Source of the DNA: Solirubrum puertoriconensis
GTDB lineage: Bacteria; Bacteroidota; Bacteroidia; Cytophagales; Hymenobacteraceae
Assembly (NCBI RefSeq): GCF_001483135.1
Contig: NZ_LNAL01000008.1
Coordinates: 806,001-870,000 of the forward strand
Length of the DNA stretch: 64,000 nt
Reading direction: 5' to 3'
In this document: positions 38,872-48,947 of the stretch, piece by piece
Layout: the number at the start of each line of letters is the position of its first letter
Position numbering within the stretch: position 1 is the first letter of the stretch
Program-made: the position numbers and the translations under genes
Notes under the pieces: model-generated
Database searches by the model: none
The model's input: the letters and a program-made list of their open reading frames with translations, nothing else
What the model was told of the DNA's origin: nothing

Positions 38872-38988
38872 ATGAAAGTCAAAGCATCGGTTAAAAAGCG
38901 CAGTGCCGACTGCAAAGTGATCCGCCGTAAAGGGAAGCTTTACGTGATCAACAAGAAGAACCCCCGCTACAAGCAGCGTCAGGGTTAA
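38872..38988 (+). CDS. rpmJ: Ribosomal protein bL36, zinc-free type
   Basis: 38 aa: [20 protein letters not shown] followed by [18 protein letters not shown]. Only one Cys remains where the zinc-binding form has CxxC plus a further Cys and His, so this is a zinc-independent form. Standard position between infA and rpsM. Confidence 0.95.
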   Translation: MKVKASVKKRSADCKVIRRKGKLYVINKKNPRYKQRQG

Positions 38989-39010
38989 GCAACACAAGCA
39001 ATAGAAGAAC

Positions 39011-39388
39011 ATGGCACGTATTGCAGGGGTAGACATCCCGGACAAAAAGCGCGGCGAAATCGCCCTCACTTACATCTTTGGTATCGGTCGTTCTTCGGCT
39101 GCCGCTATCCTGACGAAAGCAGGTGTTGACCTGAACAAGAAGGTAAGCGAGTGGACGGAAGCCGAATCGGGTGAAATCCGTAGCATCATTGCTTCGGAAT
39201 ACAAAACCGAAGGTGTGCTGCGCTCGGAAGTACAGCTCAACATCAAGCGTTTGATGGACATCGGTTGCTACCGTGGTCTTCGTCACCGCAAAGGGCTTCC
39301 GGTTCGGGGTCAGCGTACGAAGAACAATTCGCGCACCCGCAAAGGCAAACGGAAGACCGTTGCCGGCAAGAAGAAGGCTACTAAATAA
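39011..39388 (+). CDS. rpsM: Ribosomal protein uS13
   Basis: 125 aa. [20 protein letters not shown] and the C-terminal [20 protein letters not shown] are characteristic. Head protein contacting the 50S subunit and P-site tRNA. Confidence 0.98.
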   Translation: MARIAGVDIPDKKRGEIALTYIFGIGRSSAAAILTKAGVDLNKKVSEWTEAESGEIRSIIASEYKTEGVLRSEVQLNIKRLMDIGCYRGLRHRKGLPVRGQRTKNNSRTRKGKRKTVAGKKKATK

Positions 39389-39393
39389 ATCTT

Positions 39394-39456
39394 AGCGGGA
39401 ATCGGCAGCGGGCCTTCTCATTAATCCACTGCTGCCAACACCTTCCGCTCTTTTTT
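39394..39456 (+). terminator. Possible attenuator between rpsM and rpsK
   Basis: AGCGGGAA (39394-39401) can pair with TTCCGCT near 39449 (one bulge), enclosing GGCAGC/GCTGCC, then TTTTTT. It looks like a weak terminator or attenuator within the alpha operon. Confidence 0.5.
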
Positions 39457-39467
39457 GCGATAACCAA

Positions 39468-39860
39468 ATGGCACAAAAAAGAAAAGACAAAGCCAAGAAG
39501 CGCATCGTCCAGGTTGAAGCAACCGGTCAGGTGCACATCAAGGCTTCGTTCAACAACATCATCATCTCGGTTACGAACAACAACGGCCAGGTGATTTCGT
39601 GGGCTTCGGCCGGCAAAATGGGTTTCCGTGGTTCGAAGAAGAACACGCCCTACGCTGCCCAAACCGCTGCTCAGGATTGCGGTAAAGTTGCCTATGACCT
39701 AGGCATGCGCAAGTGCGAAGTGTTCGTGAAGGGTCCGGGTGCTGGCCGCGAATCGGCCATCCGTGCATTCCAGAACATGGGCATTGAGGTGACGACCATC
39801 CGCGACGTGACTCCGCTGCCGCACAACGGCTGCCGTCCGCCCAAACGTCGCCGCGTCTGA
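39468..39860 (+). CDS. rpsK: Ribosomal protein uS11
   Basis: 130 aa. [20 protein letters not shown] and the C-terminal [16 protein letters not shown] are diagnostic. Platform protein near the mRNA exit. Confidence 0.98.
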   Translation: MAQKRKDKAKKRIVQVEATGQVHIKASFNNIIISVTNNNGQVISWASAGKMGFRGSKKNTPYAAQTAAQDCGKVAYDLGMRKCEVFVKGPGAGRESAIRAFQNMGIEVTTIRDVTPLPHNGCRPPKRRRV

Positions 39861-39875
39861 GTAACGGCAGACGCG

Positions 39876-39912
39876 TGGCTTCTGTCGCCCCGTGAGGGAG
39901 CTAGTGAAGCCA
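39876..39912 (+). promoter_or_regulatory. Hairpin between rpsK and rpsD
   Basis: TGGCTTC (39876-39882) pairs with GAAGCCA (39906-39912) around a G+C-rich 23-base loop. Position upstream of rpsD would suit S4 autoregulation, but no similarity to a known S4 site was established. Confidence 0.35.
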
Positions 39913-39952
39913 GGCAGTTTTCTTTTCTCTTCAGAAAAATCACCTCTTTAGA

Positions 39953-40558
39953 ATGGCACGTTATACCGGCCCTAAAACCAAGGTTGCCCGTCGCTTCGGG
40001 GAAGCCATTTTCGGCCCGAGCAAGGCACTCACCAAGAAAGCATATCCTCCGGGCCAGCACGGCCGCGGCCGCCGCAAGAAGCAGTCGGAATACGCCGTGC
40101 AGCTGATGGAAAAGCAAAAAGTTAAGTACCTCTACGGGGTACTGGAAAAGCAGTTCGCCAACCTGTTCGACAAAGCTGCTGGTAAGCCGGGTATCACCGG
40201 TGAAAACCTGCTGGCCTACCTCGAGCAGCGTCTGGACAACGTGGTGTACCGTCTGGGCATTGCTCCAACCCGCCGCGCTGCTCGTCAGCTCGTTTCGCAC
40301 AAGCACATCACCGTTGACGGTGAGGTTGTAAACATCGCTTCGTACCACGTTAAGCCGGGTTCGATTGTGGCTGTTCGCGAAAAATCGAAGTCGCTGGAGG
40401 CTATCGTGAATAGCCTAGCTGTTCGCAACGCCCGTCAGTTCGGCTGGCTGGAGTGGGATGCAAAAGAGTTTGCCGGTAAGGTAATCTCGACTCCCCAGCG
40501 CGACCAGATTCCCGAGAAAATCGAGGAGCAGCTGATCGTCGAGCTGTATTCGAAGTAA
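39953..40558 (+). CDS. rpsD: Ribosomal protein uS4
   Basis: 201 aa. [20 protein letters not shown] and the S4 RNA-binding domain [20 protein letters not shown] with [11 protein letters not shown] are typical. The N-terminus lacks the zinc cysteines. Regulator of the alpha operon in some bacteria. Confidence 0.98.
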   Translation: MARYTGPKTKVARRFGEAIFGPSKALTKKAYPPGQHGRGRRKKQSEYAVQLMEKQKVKYLYGVLEKQFANLFDKAAGKPGITGENLLAYLEQRLDNVVYRLGIAPTRRAARQLVSHKHITVDGEVVNIASYHVKPGSIVAVREKSKSLEAIVNSLAVRNARQFGWLEWDAKEFAGKVISTPQRDQIPEKIEEQLIVELYSK

Positions 40559-40568
40559 TCCTAACGGA

Positions 40569-40625
40569 GAGCCGGCTGCTGCCTGAGATTTATCTTGGGC
40601 AGCAGCCGGCTCCTGTATGGTTTCT
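40569..40625 (+). terminator. Hairpin between rpsD and rpoA
   Basis: Perfect 15-bp arms (40569-40583 and 40598-40612) over a 14-base loop, followed by a T-rich but not continuous tract. Likely an attenuator that sets the ratio of S4 to RNA polymerase alpha. Confidence 0.7.
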
Positions 40626-40657
40626 TCTTTCCTTCCAAATCCCTTACATCCGCATCT

Positions 40658-41647
40658 ATGTCAATTCTCGCTTTTCAAATGCCGGAGAAGGTCGTAATGG
40701 AGAAATCCGACGACTTCTACGGAACGTTTGAGTTCAAACCGCTGGAGAAGGGTTACGGCGTGACGATCGGCAACGCGCTACGTCGCATTCTGCTGTCGTC
40801 GCTCGAGGGGTACGCGATTACCTCGGTCCGCACGAGCAACGTGCTGCACGAGTTTCAGACCATTGAGGGTGTCATCGAAGACATGTCGGAAATCATCTTG
40901 AACCTGAAGCAGGTTCGGTTCAAGAAGATCAACGATGTCATCGAAGACAAAATCACGGTTCGCATCAGCGGCCAAGAATCCTTCTCTGCCGGTGATATCA
41001 ACAAATTCACCAACGGTTTCCAGGTGCTGAACCCGGAGCTGGTGATTTGCAACATTGACCCGAGCACCTCGCTGGAGTTCGAGTTTACGGTTCAGAAGGG
41101 CCGTGGCTACGTACCCGCCGAGGAGAACAAGCCGGCTGACCAAGTATTTGGTCAGATTGCTATCGATGCCATCTTCACACCGATTAAGAATGTGAAGTAC
41201 AGCATCGAGAACACCCGTGTGGAGCAGAAGACCGACTACGAGAAGTTGCTGCTCGAGATTCACACGGATGGCTCAATTCACCCGGAGGATGCACTGAAAG
41301 GTGCTGCCAATATCCTGATCCAACACTTCATGTTGTTCTCGGACAACACGATGACCTTCGAAACGGCAAAAGCCGAAGAGGAGACCAGCGTGGACGAAGA
41401 GACGCTGCACATGCGTAAGGTCCTGAAGACCCCGCTGCAGGACATGGACCTGTCGGTACGTGCGTACAACTGCTTGAAGGCTGCCGACATCAAAACCCTC
41501 GGTGACCTGGTACAGCTGGACCTCGCCGACATGATGAAATTCCGCAACTTCGGTAAGAAGTCGCTGACCGAATTGGAGAACCTCGTTGAGGAAAAAGGCC
41601 TCCACTTTGGTATGGACGTGGCGCGTTTCCGCCTCGACGAAGAATAG
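40658..41647 (+). CDS. rpoA: RNA polymerase alpha subunit
   Basis: 329 aa. The N-terminal assembly domain includes [20 protein letters not shown]; the C-terminal DNA-binding domain has the helix-hairpin-helix [21 protein letters not shown] chose ATG 40658 ([15 protein letters not shown]), the usual alpha N-terminus; the earlier in-frame ATG would translate the attenuator hairpin. Confidence 0.98.
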   Translation: MSILAFQMPEKVVMEKSDDFYGTFEFKPLEKGYGVTIGNALRRILLSSLEGYAITSVRTSNVLHEFQTIEGVIEDMSEIILNLKQVRFKKINDVIEDKITVRISGQESFSAGDINKFTNGFQVLNPELVICNIDPSTSLEFEFTVQKGRGYVPAEENKPADQVFGQIAIDAIFTPIKNVKYSIENTRVEQKTDYEKLLLEIHTDGSIHPEDALKGAANILIQHFMLFSDNTMTFETAKAEEETSVDEETLHMRKVLKTPLQDMDLSVRAYNCLKAADIKTLGDLVQLDLADMMKFRNFGKKSLTELENLVEEKGLHFGMDVARFRLDEE

Positions 41648-41671
41648 TCTTCCATTTTTAGTGTGCCCTAG

Positions 41672-41716
41672 GGGCGGCGGTTCAAATGAGGTTCAGGCCC
41701 GCCGTGGTCGCCGCCC
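41672..41716 (+). promoter_or_regulatory. Hairpin between rpoA and rplQ
   Basis: GGGCGGCG (41672-41679) pairs with CGCCGCCC (41709-41716). There is no T run after it, so it may affect mRNA stability or coupling more than termination. Confidence 0.4.
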
Positions 41717-41749
41717 GCAAGCACATCACTTTTATTTCTTAATTGTCCG

Positions 41750-42283
41750 ATGAGACACGGTAAAAAAGACAACCACCTCGGCCGTACCACCGCTCACCGC
41801 GGTGCAATGCTGTCGAACATGGCTTCGTCGCTGATCCTGCACAAGCGCATCACGACGACCACTGCTAAGGCTAAGGAACTGCGTAAGTACGTTGAGCCGC
41901 TGCTGACCCGCTCGAAAGAAGATACGACGCACTCGCGCCGTATGGTATTCGCCGAGTTGCAGAACAAAGAGTCGATCAAGGAGCTGTTTGGTGAAGTGGC
42001 TGGCAAAATTGCCAACCGTCCCGGTGGCTACACCCGCATCATCAAGCTGAGTGCTGGCCGTGCTGGTGACAACGCTGATATGTGCATCATCGAGCTGGTA
42101 GACTACAACGAAACCCTGCTGGAAGCCAAGAATGCTGGCGCTGCTAAAACGACTACTCGTCGTTCGCGCCGCGGTGGCAAGAAAGCCGAAGGTGCTGCAG
42201 CTCCTGCTGCTACCACCGAAGCTACTCCTGCTCCGGAGGCTCCGGCTGCCGACGCTGCTTCGACCGAAGAAGCTGCTTCGTAA
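41750..42283 (+). CDS. rplQ: Ribosomal protein bL17 with Ala-rich tail
   Basis: 177 aa; the core ([20 protein letters not shown] to about residue 125) is standard. The last 50 or so residues are a basic stretch ([14 protein letters not shown]) followed by Ala/Pro/Glu-rich sequence ([18 protein letters not shown]). Last gene of the alpha operon, closed by a near-ideal terminator. Confidence 0.97.
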   Translation: MRHGKKDNHLGRTTAHRGAMLSNMASSLILHKRITTTTAKAKELRKYVEPLLTRSKEDTTHSRRMVFAELQNKESIKELFGEVAGKIANRPGGYTRIIKLSAGRAGDNADMCIIELVDYNETLLEAKNAGAAKTTTRRSRRGGKKAEGAAAPAATTEATPAPEAPAADAASTEEAAS

Positions 42284-42294
42284 GCAAAGCCACT

Positions 42295-42336
42295 CAAAAG
42301 AAAAGGGCACCCTAAGCAGGGTGCCCTTTTCTTTTG
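42295..42336. terminator. Terminator after rplQ, 19-bp perfect arms
   Basis: 42295-42313 and 42318-42336 are perfect reverse complements with a 4-base loop (AAGC). A-rich left and T-rich right flanks inside the arms suit termination in either direction. Confidence 0.92.
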
Positions 42337-42349
42337 CCCTAAGTGGTAA

Positions 42350-43753
<1,404 letters not shown>

Positions 43754-43780
43754 TTGCACCTACGGCCCGCTTGGGCTGGC

Positions 43781-43824
43781 ACGAAGCCGCAGCTCCATCG
43801 GGAACTGCGGCTTCGTTGTTTTGG
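43781..43824 (+). terminator. Terminator after eno
   Basis: ACGAAGCCGCAG (43781-43792) pairs with CTGCGGCTTCGT (43805-43816), followed by TGTTTT. Confidence 0.88.
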
Positions 43825-43903
43825 CACTTAGGTGGTTTGCGCCCGAGCGAGGAGCAAGAGCTAAATAATCAAGCATAGCCACGGAAGCAGCTAGCACAGC
43901 ATT

Positions 43904-43911
43904 TATCTTTG
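43904..43911 (+). promoter_or_regulatory. -7 element of the DivIC/FtsB-type gene
   Basis: TATCTTTG ends only four bases before the ATG at 43916, so transcription would start at or near the start codon. No TTG stands at the expected distance upstream. Confidence 0.45.
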
Positions 43912-43915
43912 AAGT

Positions 43916-44230
43916 ATGGCTCTACCCGAAGTGTTCGACCGTGTACCGCGCTTCTTGCGCAGCTTCTACTTCCTTACCGGGATGACCTTCTTGGTATGGA
44001 TGACGCTTTTTGATGCGAACGACTTGCTGAAGCAGTACGAGATGTACGACAAGTGGCGCGAACTGCAAGTGCAAAAGGAGTACTACACCGGCAAAATTGC
44101 AGAGGTTAAGAAAGACCGCGCCGAACTGCTCAGCAGCCCCGAAATGCTTGAGAAATTTGCCCGCGAAAAATACGTAATGAAGCGCCCCGGCGAGGATGTG
44201 TTTGTGCTGGTTCCGCAGGAGGAAGAATAA
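43916..44230 (+). CDS. Septum formation initiator (FtsB/DivIC family)
   Basis: 104 aa. One N-terminal membrane helix (FLTGMTFLVWMTLFDAND) followed by a coiled coil (QVQKEYYTGKIAEVKKDRAE) and the C-terminal FAREKYVMKRPGEDVFVL, the FtsB/DivIC pattern. Acts in the divisome at the cytoplasmic membrane. The gene just after eno is a conserved arrangement in many bacteria. Confidence 0.9.
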   Translation: MALPEVFDRVPRFLRSFYFLTGMTFLVWMTLFDANDLLKQYEMYDKWRELQVQKEYYTGKIAEVKKDRAELLSSPEMLEKFAREKYVMKRPGEDVFVLVPQEEE

Positions 44231-44352
44231 ACCTAGGGCCAGCGTACAGTATGTGAAGCACGGTGTGGAGCCGTGCTTTTTTGTTTTTAAACTGGTACTG
44301 CAAGCAAGGCCACCGGCAGCTCTTAGGCACAGCTATTGCGTTAGAGTAGAAT

Positions 44353-44808
44353 ATGAAGCAGCCTACCTACACGAAGCCACACTTACGGCGCTGGATAACA
44401 GTTGTGCTGCTACTGATAAGTACGGCAGCGTGGGCTGGGCCGTCGCAATTGCAGATAGCCCGCCGCTTTTTGTTCGCGGTGTTGAGTGGCGAGTACGACA
44501 AAGCGTACCAAATGCTGGCACCCGAAGTGAAAGCCGGAGTAAGCCCGGCGCGTTTTCGAGTGGCAGCTGAACCCATTTACCTGCAGGGACAGCAGCGAGG
44601 TGCTCGTATCGATTTGTACCGCCTAGGGCTGCGCATTGGCGAGAACGACCAGGTGCGTTGGTTTTATGCGTTTACCTTCAAGAGCGACTCGTTGGTGAAA
44701 GCGCCCCAACAGCTCGACGTATCGTTTCGGGACTCGGCCGCGACGGGCGTGTTAGAGTTCAGGATGGTGCCAGCCGTGGCCGAAAGCTCGTCGGCCAGCC
44801 CTAGGTAG
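44353..44808 (+). CDS. Small exported protein of unknown function
   Basis: 151 aa. A clear signal peptide (RWITVVLLLISTAAWAGPS) precedes LQIARRFLFAVLSGEYDKAY and PARFRVAAEPIYLQGQQRG, which loosely resembles DUF3887-type domains (a helix plus a curved sheet, often with AxxFxxALxxGDYDxAY). The function is unknown. It follows the ftsB-like gene by 122 bp; the 3' end faces anmK across 25 bp. Confidence 0.65.
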   Translation: MKQPTYTKPHLRRWITVVLLLISTAAWAGPSQLQIARRFLFAVLSGEYDKAYQMLAPEVKAGVSPARFRVAAEPIYLQGQQRGARIDLYRLGLRIGENDQVRWFYAFTFKSDSLVKAPQQLDVSFRDSAATGVLEFRMVPAVAESSSASPR

Positions 44809-44833
44809 TTGCTGCCAGCCGCTAGCGGTGCAG

Positions 44834-46039
44834 CTAGCTCGGCAGCGAAATTTTACCCATGTGCACAGCCGGCACACGCTGTCGGCCCGAACCCATAGCT
44901 ACGCCTGAGCCGGCAAGTGTTTCATTGGCCAGTACGGCAAACAACACAGCTTCCTTGGCATCGGGAGCTACGCCTAGGTGTTGCGTATCAGAAAAACGGC
45001 AGCGGGGCAGGCGACGCTTGATAGCAGCCATGAGCGTGGGGTTGTGCATGCCCCCGCCGCTGGCGTATACCGCCGCCCTTGGCTCGGGGCCGAAAGCTTG
45101 CTGGGCCGCACGGGTAATGCCTTCGGCGCTGAATTCGGTGAGCGTGGCCAATAAATCAGTAGGGGAGAGGGCGGTTGTACTGCTGCGTTGCTGGGCCGCC
45201 CGCACATACGTAGGGTTGAAGAGCTCAGGGCCCGTGGTTTTGGGGAGCTCAGCCGCGAAAAAAGAATGATCGAGCAAAGCCTGCAGCAGTTCGGCGTTGC
45301 TGGTACCAGCGGCGGCAAAACGCCCATCGGGGTCGTAGCTGTGCTCGGGGTACAGCTCGCGCACGAAGGCATCGAGCAGTGTGTTGCCGGGGCCCACATC
45401 GGTACTGAACACGGCGGCGGCATCGAGCGAGGCGGGGAGGTAGGTGAAGTTGGCAATGCCGCCTAGGTTCAGCAACAGCCGATCTTCGGAAGAACTCGAG
45501 AAGAGCAGATAGTCGCCGTACACGGCCAACGGCGCACCTTCGCCACCGGCGGCTACGTGTTTCTGGCGAAAGTCGCTGAGCGTGATAATGCCGGTACGCA
45601 CGGCCACGTGGTCACCGTCGGCAAGCTGCAGGGTGGCGTTGTGGGGGTACTCGTGCCGTTGGTGTTGGTGCTCGGGCGCATGGTACACGGTTTGGCCATG
45701 GCTGGCTACGGCGTCCACTTCGGCGGGACTGATGCCCCAGCTGTGCAGGCATTCAAGCACCAGCTGACCGTGCAAGGTGCCCAGCCAGGCGTTCAGCAGC
45801 GTTAGCTCTTCCAGCGACACCTCGGCCCGCGCAAATACCCGCCGAATACGCGTGCGAACATCATCGGTGTATGGTACAGTGGCAAACTGCACCAGCGTTA
45901 GGCGCGTGGCCGGTCCGCTGCCCTCGAGGCGGCAAAGCGCCACATCGAGGCCATCGAGCGAAGTGCCCGACATTAGGCCGATGATGCGGCGGCTAGGTTG
46001 CTGAGCAAGTTGGCAGAGGCGGGCGAGGTGCGGGTTCAT
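44834..46039 (-). CDS. anmK: Anhydro-N-acetylmuramic acid kinase
   Basis: 401 aa. Converts 1,6-anhydro-MurNAc to MurNAc-6-phosphate in cell-wall recycling. GLMSGTSLDGLDVALCRLEG at the N-terminus is the signature; LLNLGGIANFTYLP and TDVGPGNTLLDAFV are further conserved blocks. Start at ATG 46037-46039 (MNPHLARL) is preferred to the ATG eight codons upstream. Convergent with the exported protein, divergent from the YdeI-type gene. Confidence 0.95.
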   Translation of the reverse strand: MNPHLARLCQLAQQPSRRIIGLMSGTSLDGLDVALCRLEGSGPATRLTLVQFATVPYTDDVRTRIRRVFARAEVSLEELTLLNAWLGTLHGQLVLECLHSWGISPAEVDAVASHGQTVYHAPEHQHQRHEYPHNATLQLADGDHVAVRTGIITLSDFRQKHVAAGGEGAPLAVYGDYLLFSSSSEDRLLLNLGGIANFTYLPASLDAAAVFSTDVGPGNTLLDAFVRELYPEHSYDPDGRFAAAGTSNAELLQALLDHSFFAAELPKTTGPELFNPTYVRAAQQRSSTTALSPTDLLATLTEFSAEGITRAAQQAFGPEPRAAVYASGGGMHNPTLMAAIKRRLPRCRFSDTQHLGVAPDAKEAVLFAVLANETLAGSGVAMGSGRQRVPAVHMGKISLPS

Positions 46040-46117
46040 GGAGCGAATGTAGCGTCCGTACAAACACCATGCGTACGGCTAAGTTGTAGCTTAGCAACCA
46101 CACCCTGCCGCACCGCC

Positions 46118-46732
46118 ATGGCAAAAACCAATTTAGCCGCACTACCGGAGCTATGCGTGGCCAGCCGCCAGGAGTGGCGGCAATGGCTGGAAGCTAACCA
46201 CGCCACTGCACCCGGCGTGTGGTTGGTATACTACAAGAAAAGCAGCGGGCAACCCAGCCTCAGCTGGGCTGAGGCCGTGCAAGAGGCGTTGTGCTTTGGC
46301 TGGATAGACTCCAAAGCCAATACCATCGACGAGTACCGCTACAAGCAAGTGTTTACGCCCCGCAAGCCGCGCAGCGTGTGGTCAAAAATCAACAAGCAGT
46401 ACATCGAGCGGCTAAGCGCCGAGGGGTTGATGCGCCCGGCGGGGCTGGAGGCCATCGAAGTCGCGAAGCAAAACGGCAGCTGGACGTCCATCGACTCCTC
46501 GGAAAACCTGGAAGTGCCTGCTGATTTGGCCGATGCGCTGGCCGCTCACGACGCGGCTCGTCGCAACTTCGAAGCCTTTAGCCCCAGCAACCGAAAAATG
46601 CTGTTGCAGTGGTTGCTCAGCGCTAAGCGCCCCGAAACGCGGACGCGGCGCGTGGCGGAAATCGTGCAAATGGTAGCAGCCAACCAAACACTGGTACAAG
46701 CGCAGGCCCAGCGGCGGCAGAAGCTTTCCTAA
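46118..46732 (+). CDS. YdeI/OmpD-associated family protein
   Basis: 204 aa. WRQWLEANHATAPGVWLVYY, FGWIDSKANTIDEYRYKQVF and TPRKPRSVWSKINKQYIERL match the YdeI/OmpD-associated (bacteriocin-protection-like) family; role unclear. Start at ATG 46118 (MAKTNLAALPE); an upstream in-frame start would overlap the anmK promoter region and lacks family likeness. Convergent with hscA across a perfect terminator. Confidence 0.85.
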   Translation: MAKTNLAALPELCVASRQEWRQWLEANHATAPGVWLVYYKKSSGQPSLSWAEAVQEALCFGWIDSKANTIDEYRYKQVFTPRKPRSVWSKINKQYIERLSAEGLMRPAGLEAIEVAKQNGSWTSIDSSENLEVPADLADALAAHDAARRNFEAFSPSNRKMLLQWLLSAKRPETRTRRVAEIVQMVAANQTLVQAQAQRRQKLS

Positions 46733-46736
46733 AGCG

Positions 46737-46772
46737 CCGCGGGGCCGCAGCAATCGTGCTGCGGCCCCGCGG
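46737..46772. terminator. Convergent-gene terminator, 16-bp perfect arms
   Basis: Arms 46737-46752 and 46757-46772 are exact reverse complements over the loop ATCG. It is very G+C-rich, between the YdeI-type gene and hscA. No strong T run follows, so termination may rely on the stem. Confidence 0.75.
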
Positions 46773-46793
46773 GCAGAGAGTACAAGCCGGAGG

Positions 46794-48656
46794 TTAGATG
46801 ATCTTCTTACCGGACATAGCCTGCTTGATGCTGATCTGCATCACGCGTTCGGCGAAGGGGCTGGTAAGCTCCTCGAGTTCATCAACGGCGCGGTAGATGG
46901 CGTCTTTATCGCCCGAGCCAAGCACCGAGCGCAGGACGTCGGCTTTCTGGCGCGTTTGAGTGATTTCAACCTCGGTAAGGTGCTGGCCGTTGTTGTGCAC
47001 AAACCGATCAACCTGATACAGCATTTGCTCGGCGGCGGTACGGGCCTCGATAACCATGCGTGCCGCTACGTCGTCTTTGGCGTGCGTAAGCGAATCGATC
47101 AGCATTTGCTCCACTTGCTCGTCGGTGAGGCCGTACTGGGGCTTCACCTCGATGCTTTGTTGGATGCCCGAACGCAGCTCAATAGCCTCTACCTTCAAAA
47201 TGCCATCGGCGTTGAGGATAAAGTTCACGTCGATTTTAGGCAGGCCGGCGGGCATGGCCGGAATACCGCGCAAATCGAACTCGGCCAGCTTGCGGTTTTC
47301 GCGCACCAAGTCACGTTCGCCCTGGAACACCGAAATCTTCATGTTTACCTGCCCGTCGACAGAAGTGGTATACTGGCGGCCGGCTTTGGTCGGAATCTTG
47401 GAGTTGCGCGGAATGATGGGGTCCATCAGCCCGCCCATGGTTTCGATACCTAGGGTCAGCGGTGTTACGTCGAGCAACAGAATGTCGCGGCGGTTGCCAG
47501 CCAAGATGTCGGCCTGAATGCCGGCACCTAGGGCCACTACCTCGTCGGGGTTGAGCGAGTTGTTGGCTTGCTGCCCGAAGAACTCCGACACGCTATCGAA
47601 CACCAGCGGCACGCGCGTAGAGCCGCCTACCAGCAGCACCGCATCGAGCTTATCGACTGTGAGCTTGGCATCGGCCAGGGCCTGGCGGCACGAATCGATG
47701 GTGCGCGCCACCAGCGGCTGAATCAGTTGGTTGAACTCGGCGCGGGTCAGCGTGAGGTTTACTTCGCTATTGAGCGCGGCGCCAAATACTTCTTCCTGGC
47801 TGAGGTGGCGCTTGGCTTGCTCGGCCATCAGGCGCAGGCGCTGCTTCAGGAGCGGATCTTCGAGCACAGCGCTTTGCAGCTCGTGGCGGTGCACCCAATG
47901 GTTTACCACCACGCGGTCGAAATCGTCGCCGCCTAGGTAGGTGTCGCCGTTGGTGCTCAGTACCTCAAAAATGCCTTGGTGTAGGCTCAGAATGCTGATG
48001 TCGAAGGTGCCGCCGCCTAGGTCGTACACGGCCACGGTTTTCTCCTCCTCGGGCGAAAGGCCAATGCCATAAGCCAAGGCCGCCGCCGTAGGCTCGTTTA
48101 CAATGCGCAGCACCTCCAGCCCGGCCAGGCGGCCGGCATCGCGCGTGGCTTGGCGCTGCGAGTCGTTGAAGTAAGCCGGAACGGTAATTACGGCCTTGTT
48201 GACGGGCGTTTTGAGCGCGTGCTCGGCGCGGGCGCGCAGCTCTTTCAGGATTTCGGCCGACAGCTCGATGGGGGAGTAGAAGCGGTCTTGCACCCGAATC
48301 TTCACCAAACCTTCGGTATCGTCGTCGATAACCTTGTAGCCCAGCTCACCGGCGTGGTTGCCTAGGTCGCGGTACGATTTGCCGAGCAGGCGCTTCACCG
48401 AATAAATAGTGCGCTCGGGGTCGGTTTCGAAGTAGCCTTTGGCATCGTTGCCCACCACGGGCGCCGAGCCATCGGCCGGAAAGTGCACCACCGACGGCAC
48501 GATGGTGCCGCGGCCCTGGTCGTTGATGGCAATGGGTTGCCGCGACTCGGGGTGGATGTACGCAACAAGGCTATTGGTAGTACCTAAGTCGATGCCGACG
48601 ATAATCTCTTCCTGCTGAAGAGAGCCGGTCATTAGGTTGATGGAAACTTTGGCCAT
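46794..48656 (-). CDS. hscA: Hsp70-family chaperone, HscA type
   Basis: 620 aa, close to the 616 of E. coli HscA and shorter than Dna[48 protein letters not shown] and [11 protein letters not shown] form the ATPase; the substrate domain starts near [17 protein letters not shown]. It lacks the EEVD-like or acidic DnaK tail, ending in [10 protein letters not shown]. It likely helps transfer Fe-S clusters; no isc/suf genes lie in this window, so a general DnaK-like role is not excluded. A TACTTTTG -7 element is 51 bp upstream. Confidence 0.82.
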   Translation of the reverse strand: MAKVSINLMTGSLQQEEIIVGIDLGTTNSLVAYIHPESRQPIAINDQGRGTIVPSVVHFPADGSAPVVGNDAKGYFETDPERTIYSVKRLLGKSYRDLGNHAGELGYKVIDDDTEGLVKIRVQDRFYSPIELSAEILKELRARAEHALKTPVNKAVITVPAYFNDSQRQATRDAGRLAGLEVLRIVNEPTAAALAYGIGLSPEEEKTVAVYDLGGGTFDISILSLHQGIFEVLSTNGDTYLGGDDFDRVVVNHWVHRHELQSAVLEDPLLKQRLRLMAEQAKRHLSQEEVFGAALNSEVNLTLTRAEFNQLIQPLVARTIDSCRQALADAKLTVDKLDAVLLVGGSTRVPLVFDSVSEFFGQQANNSLNPDEVVALGAGIQADILAGNRRDILLLDVTPLTLGIETMGGLMDPIIPRNSKIPTKAGRQYTTSVDGQVNMKISVFQGERDLVRENRKLAEFDLRGIPAMPAGLPKIDVNFILNADGILKVEAIELRSGIQQSIEVKPQYGLTDEQVEQMLIDSLTHAKDDVAARMVIEARTAAEQMLYQVDRFVHNNGQHLTEVEITQTRQKADVLRSVLGSGDKDAIYRAVDELEELTSPFAERVMQISIKQAMSGKKII

Positions 48657-48706
48657 AGGAGTGCTCAGAACGCAGCTCAGCTAAAGGAGCTGAAGCGCCG
48701 GGGGCG

Positions 48707-48714
48707 CAAAAGTA
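48707..48714 (-). promoter_or_regulatory. -7 element for hscA
   Basis: Minus-strand TACTTTTG fits TAnnTTTG, about 50 bp before the hscA start. The -33 region has CTG rather than TTG. The remaining gap 48715-48897 holds two CCTAGG sites and no gene. Confidence 0.5.
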
Positions 48715-48897
48715 CAACGGAAAAGCCCGCGGGACAGGGCTGCACTACCGCGCGGCTGCAAGGATATTCGGGGTACAACAAGCCGAACTCCGCGGTGGTT
48801 GCAACCCGCCTAGGTGCTTTGCCTGTTACGGCACCTGCGCACCTAGGGCTATGGCCGGGCTGCAGCATTGGGCTTGCTGATGATAGAAGCACGCAAA

Positions 48898-48928
48898 AAA
48901 AGCCCCAACCAGCGTGGTTGGGGCTTTT
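48898..48928. terminator. Terminator after the alpha-amylase gene
   Basis: AAAAGCCCCAACCA (48898-48911) and TGGTTGGGGCTTTT (48915-48928) are perfect 14-bp arms over GCG. On the minus strand it lies 20 bp past the amylase stop; it also shields hscA from opposing transcription. Confidence 0.88.
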
Positions 48929-48947
48929 GCTTAGCGGTGGGCAGCAG

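Noticed and set aside
40595-40657. N-terminal extension of RpoA by 21 codons
   Set aside because: It begins inside the rpsD-rpoA attenuator stem and has no likeness to alpha subunits.
46077-46096. GCTAAG/CTTAGC small inverted repeat upstream of the YdeI-type gene
   Set aside because: Six-bp arms are short enough to occur by chance; no regulator or promoter evidence goes with it.
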